Below are positions 54,749-64,000 of a stretch of DNA of 64,000 nt, piece after piece. Both the position numbers and the translations under genes were made by a program. Source of the stretch: Scolanthus callimorphus. Its lineage: Eukaryota > Cnidaria > Anthozoa > Actiniaria > Edwardsiidae. A model generated the notes under the pieces. That model ran no database searches. It was given only the letters and a program-made list of their open reading frames with translations, and was not told where the DNA came from. The DNA lies in assembly GCA_033964015.1 (NCBI GenBank), contig CM066915.1, forward strand, positions 15,044,372 to 15,108,371, given 5' to 3'. Numbering within the stretch: the stretch's first letter is position 1; each line of letters starts with the position of its first letter.

Positions 54749-55389
54749 GGTCTCGTGAAAAGTAAAGATTTAAAAATTCATAAATGACTTTTTTCCCGAA
54801 ATTCATTTGATACAGTCCTAAAGTATATTTCTAAAACCTCGAATGACGCGTCAACTGTTTTCCTAGGCTTCCAATGCCCATTCTTTTGTATTGCCCGCCA
54901 CTCATTTTCATCATTTAATTAACTTTACACGCTTTTTCAAATTTTCTGTGTCGTTAGAAAATGATCACAACTAAAAAACTGTGTGAGGAAATTTTTATTT
55001 TTACTTGAAAAGATTTTATGGTTAATTTTTTGGCCACAAACTGTAAAAAATGCAACTTTCAACTTCGCGACCTAATATTTTCGTAAATATGCAAAATATC
55101 GAAAATCGCTGACACGGTTTTGCAGTTCATTTCTCCGAGATTAAAATCCGCCAAAAGGTGAAATTGTGCAACAAAACCGCTAGTGGTCTGGAGCTTCTCA
55201 AGTAAACAAGGTAGTTTTTAGTTCGGGGTCTTAAAAATACAAGAAAACTTAAACTTCGATAAACTAAACGACTTCATAAGATATAGCAATATTTTAGCTT
55301 TAAAATGATATTTAGCTGATTATCATAGCATAAATTGCGACGCGACGAGAATTTGTTTCCGAAGACACCCCTCACGGTTTACAGAGACC
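54749..55389 (+). mobile_element. TTAA MITE, copy A
   Basis: TTAA at 54,745-54,748 and 55,390-55,393 flank this 641-base insertion. The ends are GGTCTCGTGAAAAG and, on the reverse strand, GGTCTCTGTAAACCG. Across the insertion the LINE frame continues (YFKSL to NSVSILSEG) if one TTAA is removed. It is the same family as copy B, with an internal deletion of about 70 bases. Confidence 0.9.
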
Positions 55390-55393
55390 TTAA

Positions 55394-56017
55394 CTCAGTT
55401 TCTATTCTATCAGAGGGTCAGTCTAGTGAGTCTCAGGTGGTATAGAAGATTTTCGAAATTTGGGCGAAAACTTCTTGTGACATACTTGACAAACCAATAA
55501 ACTTATCGTAAGTAATGGAAGTAGCCAAGAAGTTGAAAAACAAAAAGGCAAGCGCAAGGGATTCGATCAGTAATGAAATAATTAAATCGTCTTTGGTTTC
55601 TTTAGCTCCTTATTATGTTAACGTCATTTTGCAATGTGGGTATTTTCCAAGGCATGGTCGGAGGGGCTTATTGTTCCTTTGCACAAAGCTGGGTGTAGAT
55701 TAGACCCCGACAATTACCGAGGGATTTGCATTAGTAGTTGTTTGGGTAAGTTTTTTACTTTGATTTTGAATAGCAGGTTAAATGATTTTTTAGAGGAGCA
55801 TGGTTTGTTGCCGAAGTGTCAGATTGGTTTTCGCAAGGGTTTTCGTACTTCCGATGACACTAGTCTTAAAGACATTAGTTGATTCCTTCAAGAGGAGAAG
55901 CAAGCCTCTGTATGCCTGCTTTGTGGATTTTCGGAAAGCTTATGATAGTGTGTGGAGGGAAGGATTGTTTTGCAAATTAATTAAGTACGATTGTAGCAAA
56001 TAGTTTTGCGTATTCTC
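55394..56017 (+). pseudogene. LINE reverse transcriptase, first part
   Basis: Across two frame changes the text reads KKLKNKKASARDSISNEIIK, then LDPDNYRGICISSCLGKFFT, then FLEEHGLLPKCQIGFRKGFR and FVDFRKAYDSVWREGLF (motif A). It stops at the second TTAA MITE. All catalytic residues expected in this part are present. Confidence 0.82.
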
Positions 56018-56021
56018 TTAA

Positions 56022-56733
56022 GGTCTCTGTAAACCCGTGAGGGGTGTCTTCGGAAAAAATTCTCGTCGCGTCGCAATTTATGCTATGATAATCAGCTATA
56101 TATCATTTTAAAGCTAAAATATTGCGCTATCTTATGAAGTTGTTTGGTTTATCGAAGTTTAAATTTTTCTTGTATTTTAAGACCCCGAAATGAAAACTAC
56201 CTTGTTTACTTGAGAAGCTCCAGACCACTAGCGGTTTGTTGCACAACTTCACACTTGGTCGGATTCTAATATCGGAGAAACTGCAAAACCGTGTCAGCGA
56301 TTTTCGATATTTTCCATATTTACGAAAATATTAGGTCGCGAAGTTGAAAGCCGCATTTTTACAGTTTGTGGCCGCAAAATTTATCATAAAATCTTTTTCA
56401 AGTATAAAATAAAAATTCCCTCACACGGTTTTTTAGTTGTGATCATTTTCTAACGACACAGAAAATTTGAGGCCGATATCTTAAATCGTGCGGGGTCAGG
56501 AGCTTCGCGAAGGTGAAAATTTGACCAAAATTAAAGTGCTAGAAAAAGCATGTAAAGTTACTTAAATTACAGAAAATGACTGGCGGGCAATACAAAAGAA
56601 TAGGCAATGGAAGCTTAAGAAAACAGTTGACGCGTCATTTGAGGTTTTAGAAACATACATTAGGACTGTATCGAATGAATTTCGGGAAAAAAGTCATTTT
56701 ATGAATTTTTACATTTTTACCTTTCACGAGACC
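56022..56733 (-). mobile_element. TTAA MITE, copy B
   Basis: TTAA at 56,018-56,021 and 56,734-56,737 flank this 712-base insertion. It is inverted relative to copy A and shares with it the ends and TTTTTTCCCGAAATTCATT and ACCTC.AATGACGCGTCAAC. Copies A and B sit only 0.6 kb apart in the same LINE. Confidence 0.9.
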
Positions 56734-57151
56734 TTAAGTATGTATTCTTGTGTGAAGTTGGCTGTGAAACTTGAGTGTGGTATATATAGTTTACTTCATA
56801 GAAAGTGCGGCGTACGGGATTATATTCACGAGTTGTTTGTGTCAAAACACTCACTCGCTCGACTGTGAATTAATCCCGTACAAAGCACTTTCTATGGTGT
56901 GAGCTATTTATTACACCTATCACGATAATTTTCATTGAAATAACGCATAAATTGGAAAGATCAACTCACACAATAATGAAGCGGCAAAAAGCCAAAATGC
57001 AAGTTTACTAGCAAATAGTTTAATAATCTTAGTAGATCTAAGTTCTCAATCTAAGACCCTAAGTCCTCAAATACTTGAAATATAGTGCAAAAAAGAATAC
57101 ACTAGTAAAAGTAATGTAAATATGATGTCAGTAAATAGGATAAAGTTTCAT

Positions 57152-58479
57152 CTAGTCACTGTCCGATTCTATGACAAAGCGACGTGTCTTTTTGGGAGTT
57201 GGAGAATGCAATGACAAAGTTGGACTTTGGTTTACGGCATTTACAGAAATGTTAAAAGTTCCTCCCTGAATCAAGGCGCCTTGGAAAAGAGTCAATGGCT
57301 GCTGTGTTGTGGACTCCTGTACTGTTTTACTTTCATTCAGAGTCAAAGCATTGGAAACACCTACTTGGTAGCCTGATGACCCAGGCGCTCCGGGGTAGTC
57401 ACCACTCAGAATATGTGAGATGTTTCTCTGTTGTCGCTCGGACAAATTGCTGTAGTTGTTGAGGCTTTGTACGTTCTTGTGGCCAGATACTTGCATAATA
57501 TGCGTAGGAGGTACTCCTTGGTCATTCAGTTTTTGGATCATTCTTTTCCTCCCGCTATGATTAGTAAGATTTCTAGCATCCAAACCAGCTTTCTCTGCCA
57601 TCGTTTCATGAGTGAGTTGAGTTTATTTACTCCCATCGGAGCTGTCTTGAACCATGGTTTTGTAGTTACGGCTTTTGTTGTATGATTGACTGCTAAATAA
57701 AACGGGCTATCCGGAGTCTTCATTTGATCTGGCCTTTTAGATGCATATAGGTCATACGCCCTGACGGGATCTCTTTCGCTACCTTCGACAGCAAACATTT
57801 TAGCCTTTACTGGACGGGAATCTTTAGGATCTGCTCCGGTTCTTGTCTTAGTCTGACGTTCGTTATGCTCCAGAAAAACTGTCCCGTCTGCTGCAGTTTT
57901 TCTCTCAACATCACCCCATTTCATGTCCCTGTGTTCTTGACAGCCCCTCAGTCCAAAGAACTGCGTATTGTTCAACCACATTGTGTTTATGAGAGCCTCA
58001 GGAGAAGAGCAGCCAAGTAAACTTTTGCCATAAAGAATGTCAACTTCCTCATCTGCTAGCATACGTGCGGCATTTGGTTTGTTTCCTTTCCCTTCTTTCT
58101 TTAGTTCTTTTTGCTTCGCGACTAACACTTCTTTTGTTTTTCGGAACTCTTTTCCTTCCATAATGCTTGAAGGGTAGTCCTTCTTTCTTAGATGACGATC
58201 AAAGCTTGAAACAAAAGACCTGAGAGATGTGGGTTCGTATTGTTCTCCGTCTTTTTTACGGACTTGAACTAGAAAATTGGCGATCAACACGTCGAGCTCT
58301 TTCACATCTATACTTTCTATCTCTCTCAGCTCGTTTTTACACGAAACTAAAAAGTTTTTCAACAACGAGACATCTCTCTGTGTCTTGCTTATAGTGTTCT
58401 TGTTTTCTTGTTGCTGTACGAAGTCTTCTAGAGAGCAACCAGCCGACACAAATCTAGAGTTTTCCTTCGTCCCCGCCAT
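57152..58479 (-). pseudogene. Crypton tyrosine recombinase (KIAA1958-like), one frameshift
   Basis: The N-terminal part (from 58,479) is a helical core-binding domain, with TISKTQRDVSLLKNFLVSCK. The catalytic domain has FFGLRGCQEHRDMKWGDV (first Arg), EHNERQTKTRTG (Lys), HSGRKRMI (HxxR), VSGHKNVQSLNNYS (His and the nucleophile Tyr). All catalytic residues are present. A single-base frameshift near 57,590-57,600 divides the two parts. The C-terminus ends KKTRRFVIESDSD. Such genes have been domesticated repeatedly in animals (KIAA1958, ZMYM), but here the flanking TIR-like ends favour a mobile copy. Confidence 0.88.
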
Positions 58480-58608
58480 GATTTTCTCAAGAAAAAATTG
58501 GAGGCGCCGTCCCTAAAATTAGCCGCCAGATCTGGGAAGCCATTTCAGTGCTTGACTCTGATTGGTTAAAAGCGTCTACGCTTCTGCTGATTGGTTATAC
58601 CTCCACAC

Positions 58609-58644
<36 letters not shown>

Positions 58645-58738
58645 CAACTTTTTTCACATGTAGAAATACTAGCGTATGTATTTCTACAAATGAGCTTTAT
58701 GCAATAAAATTATCGTGATACGTATAATAAAACACCTT
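58480..58738 (-). promoter_or_regulatory. Upstream region of the Crypton gene with CCAAT boxes
   Basis: Four (C/G)ATTGG-type boxes (TGATTGGTTAAAAGC, TGATTGGTTATACC, TGATTGGCTGTATC) lie within 120 bases upstream of the start codon, with an E-box-like CACACGTG near 58,605. This suggests the promoter. Confidence 0.45.
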
Positions 58739-59303
58739 TCTATGGTTCTGATGCAGGTGTCAAGCAAGGGTGTAATTTGAGTCCAACGTTGTTTAATTTG
58801 TTTCTTAACGATATTCCGAATTTATTTGGGGATGACTGTGATCCTGTTGTGTTGGGTGAAACGAGATTGAATTCTCTCATATGCGGACGATTTAGTGCTG
58901 TTTTCGGAGTCCGAAAAAGGTTTACAAAAGTGTCTTCAGAGATTACATCGCTATTCCTGTAAATGGCGGTTGAAGGTAAACTTGAAGAAATCCAAAGTAG
59001 TTGTCGTTGTTTACAAGTTTTAGGTTTCTTTTTGGTGGTGAGCAGCTGGAGTGCGTGGATGAGTACACTTATTTAGGGATAACTTTTCGTTTTTCTGGTA
59101 GTTTCAAATTGGCTCAAAGAACTCTGTAAACAAGGCTTTACGTGTGTGCCATTCCATATTTAAGAGTTTTAGCAATGTTGAGAGGGTACCGGTTAACGTC
59201 TTGTTGAAGTTATTCTCTACCTTGGTTACCCCTATCTTGTTGTATGGATGTGAAGTCTGGGGACCAGCGTTGTTTGGGAAGTGCACAAGTTTGGAGGCCT
59301 TTA
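58739..59303 (+). pseudogene. LINE reverse transcriptase, second part
   Basis: The text resumes with GVKQGCNLSPTLFNLFLND (motif B). A frame change later the catalytic box reads SYADDLVLFSE. After further frame changes VLLKLFSTLVTPILLYGCEV (thumb) is seen. It ends at the TIR element. Confidence 0.82.
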
Positions 59304-60795
59304 GGGACCGTTCATTTTTTATCAGGGAGGGGGCGCTGGTGGAAATGAGGGGGGACCCTGTATTTTTTTGGGTGCCCCCCCCCCAAATCCAATGTATTTT
59401 TTCTGATGCCCCCCCCCCCCCCCCCCCCCATCTTATAAATGCTTGCCCTGCCAGAAAGACTCTTGTCCGAGTGATGCAGTCTCATTCTTCTTAATAGCAG
59501 ATAAAACTGTTTTCTTCTGTCAAAGCTAAGGAACCGATCCCCCCTCAGAACTATTAAACGTTTTCGTGAAACCCCCTCCAGTCCCCTTTTTCACCTAGTA
59601 GAAGACATTTTACAGAAAGAGTGGGTGGACATATTTCTTTCGTTGCGCGCGAAGCGCGCCCAACTTTTGATAAGCGCATTTCATCAAGCCTTAAGAAAAA
59701 GGGTAGATGAACATTCCGTTTTTTGTGTATAGTAAACAAAGCCTGTCAGGAGCCCAGGAATTAAATACACTAACTATGATGAAAGCTCCTAGTGAAGGTT
59801 ATATTTTTCATGCGCGCAACTATGCGCCGCAAATGACGCATTTATTATTATCCATGTGCGTGAAGCGCGGCCCAAATGACGAATTTCTATGCTTGTAAGC
59901 GATCGTTGAACTCACGCTTACCTAAGGGGTCTTCTTTCGAAAATAGATATTGCCTAGCGGGACTATCATTGTAGGGAGGGCTTATTTTTCTCGTCAAAAA
60001 ACTCAAAACGCATATTAGATGTTATTCTTCATACGCGCGAAGCGCGCCAAAATTTGTTATTAAGTATTGAGTGAAGTCAGCTTTAGTACCAAGCTGCGAA
60101 ATATTCGCAGAGTAAAAAATTGAACAGATTTTGAAAAAAATGTTGTTGCAGGACGTTATCACTTATTATCACTTACCACTGTTCACTACTATATTTGAGC
60201 AAAAATGAAATATTATGAAAAGATTAACCTGATTGGGTAAGCAGGCAAGAGTTCATTTAATGAATATGGTCATAAACTTGCCACGAATAATCCACAGCAT
60301 GGTTCACCGTTACATGTTTCAACTAAGCTATATGTTTCTGGTGAAGTGAAAAATGCATATAATAGAGAAGTTGCTGGAATAACTTCTATCTGTAGCTGTT
60401 TCACTCTCTTCATTGTCCAAATCTTGCTGAAAAAATTACGACCCTCTCCAGAACAAGAAAAATTTGTACCATCCCTATAGGCACGCGAAAAAAAATTAGG
60501 ACCCTCCCCACAAAAATAGGAGCCCTCACACGTTCCTTATACCAAGCCTTGAATAGACACTGAGTTGTAGATGTATTGTGAGTATTTTCTTGCCTACAGC
60601 ATGCTATAAAAAATACAAACTTTTCGTTCCCTCCCTGTTATGTGCTTGTATTTTTTTTGGTGACCCCCCCTTTAGGGGCGTATTTTTTTGGGTGGCCCCC
60701 CTTTGAGGCCGTATTTTTTTGGGTGCCCCCCTCCCCCCCCCCCCCCCCCCTCATTTCCACCAGCCCCCCCTCCCTGATAAAAAATGAGCGGTCCC
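59304..60795. mobile_element. 1.5 kb TIR element with TTA flanks
   Basis: The ends are GGGACCG(T/C)TCATTTTTTATC followed by AGGGAGGGGG and complement. TTA lies on both sides (59,301-59,303 and 60,796-60,798), and removing the insert with one TTA restores the LINE frame (LEAF to KKKM). C and G runs of 15 or more bases stand inside both ends. No transposase was found. A related copy lies at 62,958-63,230 and 63,340-63,560. Confidence 0.8.
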
Positions 60796-61560
60796 TTAAG
60801 AAGAAAATGTTGACTGGTTTAGTTGATGTTGAAAGACTTCATTTGATGTTTTGTAAGCGGATTTTAGGCGTCCATTCAAAAACAGTTAATCTAGCAGTAT
60901 ATGCTGAGTTGGGTCGTGTACCGCTTACTGTTCAAGTTTCGTATTTAATTGTTAAATACTGGCTTCGTGTAAGTCTTCCGTCTTTTCGTAGCCACTTCGT
61001 TGGTCAAGCGGCGAATCTTTCGTTAAATGTCATAACTCAGAAAGTTCAATTTCTAGACCATGTCTTCCGCTTTTGTGGGCTGAGGCGTTTGACAGATGTT
61101 CGTGTCCCTTTTGAACAGATTCGCACTGTAGCGATAGCATGATGTGAAATCTAAAGTGTACAAATTTATTGTAAACACCTGGAACGATCAGCTTCAATTG
61201 GGTAGTGGAAGTGGCAAATTGAGAACTTATTGTTTAGTAAAGAAAAAGGTCGGTTTCGAGCCTTATTTATCTAGTGTTTTAAAGGCTACTGATCGACAAG
61301 CGGTGTCTCGTTTAAGAATATCTGTCCATAAGCTCCCGGTTGAAGTTGGTCGTTACCAGCAAATCCCTTTTGACTCTCGCGTGTGTAATCTATGCAGTTC
61401 TAACGAAGTCGGGGATGAGTTTCATTATTTAATGGAATGTCCGCACTGTAAATTAGCATCTATTCGTACTGATTTTATGTCTAAGCTTGTATTACTGAAT
61501 AATTCTTTTGTATCGTTTGATAAGAGATCTTTGTTTTTATATTTGTTTCTATGATTTATA
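60796..61560 (+). pseudogene. LINE C-terminal region with Cys/His knuckle
   Basis: The text reads RLHLMFCKRILGVHSKTVNL, YWLRVSLPSF and, after a frame change, KLRTYCLVKKKVGFEPYLS and SRVCNLCSSNEVGDEFHYLM followed by ECP. The last part is a C-x2-C-x-H-x-C knuckle common at LINE C-termini. The gene ends at a TGA near 61,554. Confidence 0.82.
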
Positions 61561-61699
61561 ATTCTGTAACGAAGCTGTTTGCTAGTTTTTGTAGTAGTAT
61601 CTTATCTGAATATAGTAAGTTAGTTATTTAGGTAGAATATTTGCTGTATTTGTATGATTGACTCCAATGTATCTGTTAGATATACGGATTAAAGATTAT

Positions 61700-62066
61700 T
61701 ATCTCTTAGTCTTAAGCCAGAGCTTGGATATCTTACTGCCCTTTGCTCGTCTCAACTTGAATTCAGTGATGAGAAGCTTAGCAGCCAAGGTATTTCTCAC
61801 TATTCTGAAAATCTTGCCAACCATTTGTCTCCTTCGTCTTGCTTCTCTCGCACCGCCTGCATTGGTCTTGTGCTTGTTTTAGTCGATTTCTGATAAAATG
61901 GATTGCCTCGCTTTTTCCCACTTTAGTACTAGGGATTTGCTTACTTTCTTGGCATCAGCAACTTTTTGCCATTTATTCTTTGAATTGGCAAGAGAGTCCA
62001 AGACGTCAAGAGATTGTTTCTTGAATTCTATTCTTCTATTGTGTATGACTTCCGCTTGTTACTTCC
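61700..62066 (-). pseudogene. Relic of a pogo/Jerky-like transposase N-terminus
   Basis: The minus strand, across stops, spells KRKSYTIEE, then FKKQSLDVLDSLANSKNKWQ, VSKSLVLKWEKARQSILSEI, and LLITEFKLRRAKGSKISKLW. The last block matches the conserved segment (EF..RR..GSKIS..WL) in DNA-binding domains of pogo-like transposases. No catalytic domain follows within the relic, whose frame is interrupted at least twice. It is hidden from simple ORF searches. Confidence 0.6.
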
Positions 62067-62429
62067 ACGCCGGTTTTCGGTGCGTTCCTTCTGCTTATGA
62101 AATGGGATTCACTCTTCCAGCTGACTATTCTCTTGTACATCTAAATCGATGACAAAGCTGGTGCTTATAGTTAAACCAGTTGAGCTATCACTTGGGTCAT
62201 CAGAATGCACAATAATTTCGGCTTCAGAGGCGGCGGGATGCTTATATTTGCTGTGCATCTCCAAATGAGCAAGGGCCCAATTTGTAATGCCATGCGCAAC
62301 ACCAGCTGGTCAAGAAGTCTGTATTGCAGGCTCAACTCAGGGAAAACCACTCGCGAATATCACGAATTGGTATTCAAATGGCGCGTGTTATTTTTGTTTT
62401 CAGTTTTCTTGTTGTGTTTTTGCGCTAGT

Positions 62430-62631
62430 CAGAATGTGGAAAGGATAAAATAAATTGTGCAGTATGCAAGAAAGCAATATCCTTGTGTCAGTATAAATCT
62501 AGCAGACCAGTTGCCTCGTATGCAGATATATTATCAGATTTACCGCATTCCCGTGGATGACGGTGCGAGGATTTGTGGAAACTGTAGGGCAGCTTTGTCT
62601 AAACCAAGAAGCTCGGGCCAGCCCTTTAAGG
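62430..62631 (+). pseudogene. Possible zinc-finger exon with two CxxC pairs
   Basis: After TTTTTGCGCTAG the plus strand reads INCAVCKKAISLC and SSRPVASYADILSDLPH, then in another frame IPVDDGARICGNCRAALSKP, ending at GTAAGT (62,632). CxxC...CxxC with about 40 residues between suggests a treble-clef type finger. One base change near 62,545 separates the halves. No family was recognised. It could be a host gene or a transposon exon. Confidence 0.35.
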
Positions 62632-62717
62632 TAAGTAGCTGCAACGTTATTATCGCGCCAGCAGGGTAGCATTGCATATTGTTTTACACGTTTCTATCTT
62701 TACTTATGTGCGTATAG

Positions 62718-62862
62718 GAAAGAATCTTAACGCGTAGCCAGGTAGACCTGCTAAAACGTGTTCTAGGAAGCCAAGTGAAGTACGGCTGTCAAATCTGTCT
62801 AAGTCCGAAGAACCCGCTAAAATTGAAAACGCAAGCCTATTACACAGAAAAAACCATTTGAC
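62718..62862 (+). pseudogene. Possible next exon of the CxxC gene
   Basis: After GTGCGTATAG the frame reads RILTRSQVDLLKRVLGSQVK followed by YGCQICLSPKN and runs to a stop near 62,860. It joins the preceding exon in phase 0. Another CxxC pair is present. Assignment is tentative. Confidence 0.3.
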
Positions 62863-64000
62863 TTCGGAATTGTTTGTATGTTTATTATATCTCAGTAAGG
62901 GAAGAGAAGAAACAGGTAAAGTAAAATTGTTCTAAGAAATTTTTAGTTTATCATAGGTTTTTTTTAGGGACGTGTCATTATTTACCGGGGGGGGGGGGGG
63001 GGGGGGGGGGCTCCAATTTTTTTCAAACAAGGCTAAAAAAATTAGGACCCTCCCCTTGAACATAACAAAAAAAAATGTGACCCTCCCCCAGTCGTAGGTA
63101 AAAAAAAATTGGGACCCTCCCCCATGCAATTTATTTCGAAAAACCTGTTAGGTAGACTATTGTCCAAGTGATGTAATGTCTCTTTCATTCTTCTTAATAA
63201 CAGAACTACTTTTTTCTTACTTCTGTCATGCACCAGTCAATTGACATCACGGCCCCCCCGATTTAAAAATGTTACTATTTTCCCGGTCACCAGGGGCATG
63301 GTCGTTGTTAAATGTCCAGGCCCCCGGGGACACTTTCGCAACATGGCGAAACGCGCCTTTATTTTGATAAACGCATTTCATCAAGCCTCCAGAGAAAAGA
63401 TAAACATTTTATTTTCTGCGTGTAGTAAAAAAGCCTGTTGGTTTTATTCTTCACGCGCTACAAATTATTATTATTCATATGCGTGAAGCGCAGCCCTAAA
63501 ACGAATTTCTATTTCGTATCACTGGAGGGCTTTTGGGGGTTTTCATTGTCCTTGCCAAGAACACATGCTTGTAACGACATTCGTACGCATCCCATTTGTC
63601 ATTCCTTATGCCCGAAATTTTCAACATAATGAGTGAAATAAACTAGAGAATGATATAGAACTCGTTGCTGGAATCTCTCTTTCAAGGCTTCAGGTTTCGA
63701 GAGATCCTCCCCTTTCACTCGCCCAAAAATGAAGTATCCCTCCTAAAATCCCCCCGACCTATAGAAGGTCCGTCTTAAATTCCCTGCCCTTCCGTAGATT
63801 AATGTGTTAAATCCCCGGCCTGGCCGCGATACTTTCCCGCCCTGTCCCGGGGGTGGGGGCCGGGGGCCGGGGTGTCAATTGACTGGTGCATAAGGAACCG
63901 CGGTTATTATTCATCGCCTCGATTAGTTACGTGGCGGATGTTTGGTAATACACGGTTAAAATACAGTGATCCTCCCTCTAAGTACAATGATTAACGTAAT
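62863..64000. mobile_element. Nested MITEs at the right edge
   Basis: From about 62,958 an AGGGACGTGTCATTATTTACC end followed by a G run starts a copy related to the 59,304 element. It shares CATTCTTCTTAATA and GCATTTCATCAAGCCT. Inside or beside it, 63,230-63,893 is bounded by TGCACCAGTCAATTGACA and its complement, with C-rich inner ends. No gene is present. The last 100 bases hold nothing recognised. Confidence 0.55.

Larger units (their letters stand above)
56793..58738 (-). mobile_element. Crypton-type element with hairpin left end
   Basis: The insertion splits the LINE between RT motifs A and B. Left and right ends share CATAGAAAG and, further in, CACGATAATTTT with ATTA repeats. The left end carries a 100-base hairpin (56,798-56,896) with arms CATAGAAAGTGC.G.GTACGGG and complement. 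The only gene is a tyrosine recombinase. No target duplication was evident, as expected for site-specific recombination by Cryptons. Confidence 0.72.
53737..61560 (+). mobile_element. LINE (non-LTR retrotransposon) interrupted by four insertions
   Basis: Pieces of one LINE lie in order at 53,737-54,744, 55,394-56,017, 56,738-56,792, 58,739-59,303 and 60,796-61,560. They are separated by two TTAA MITEs, a Crypton and a TIR element. The family is the same as the LINE at 11,945-13,410, as shown by FRKAYDSVWREGLF and CKRILGVHSK. The 5' end lacks an ORF1. The order of insertions relative to each other cannot be told, as none is nested in another. Confidence 0.85.

Overview
The window looks like a piece of an animal nuclear genome, most likely a cnidarian such as a coral or sea anemone. 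The reasons are one spliced host gene with very large introns and GT/AG junctions, and a mobile-element mix typical of cnidarians: Polinton, Crypton, Penelope-like elements, LINEs, Ty3, pogo-like elements and many foldback MITEs. The phylum is inferred from this mix; no marker gene proves it.

Region 1 (about 1-11,040) is most of a Polinton/Maverick, also called an adintovirus-like element. On the minus strand, reading right to left, are an acidic ORF, a protein-primed DNA polymerase B, a chromodomain integrase, a penton-like minor capsid protein, a basic core-like protein and the start of the double-jelly-roll major capsid protein, which runs off the left edge. On the right side are plus-strand accessory genes (a RING-H2 protein and a duplicated gene pair) and a minus-strand zf-GRF gene. 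A striking bidirectional promoter separates the two blocks. It has two TATA boxes, a CRE, CCAAT boxes and repeated DR1/HNF4-type nuclear-receptor motifs. Packaging ATPase and protease genes are not seen and may lie left of base 1. Several genes carry single-base frameshifts, and the integrase is split by a TTAA-flanked MITE.

Region 2 (11,041-15,931) holds two broken LINEs and a 1.7 kb foldback repeat upstream of the host gene.

Region 3 (15,932-64,000) begins with the N-terminal helicase exons of Dicer on the plus strand: 15,932-16,181, 21,879-22,134 and 41,368-41,511. The later exons were not found, so intron 3 probably runs beyond the window. The introns are filled with mobile DNA: a Penelope-like remnant inside an inverted-repeat-bounded block, nested MITEs, long foldbacks, and two arrays of the palindrome CACAAATTTGTG that lie in opposite orientation 10 kb apart. 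From 46.4 kb onward there is a 5'-truncated Ty3 element, pogo-like relics, and a LINE (53.7-61.6 kb) broken by two TTAA MITEs, a Crypton tyrosine-recombinase element and a 1.5 kb TIR element.

Two themes connect the region. The Dicer pre-mRNA should contain several long self-complementary stretches, which is the class of molecule Dicer cuts. Single-base frameshifts also occur in almost every gene, including a Dicer exon, so some apparent pseudogenes may be assembly errors rather than biology.
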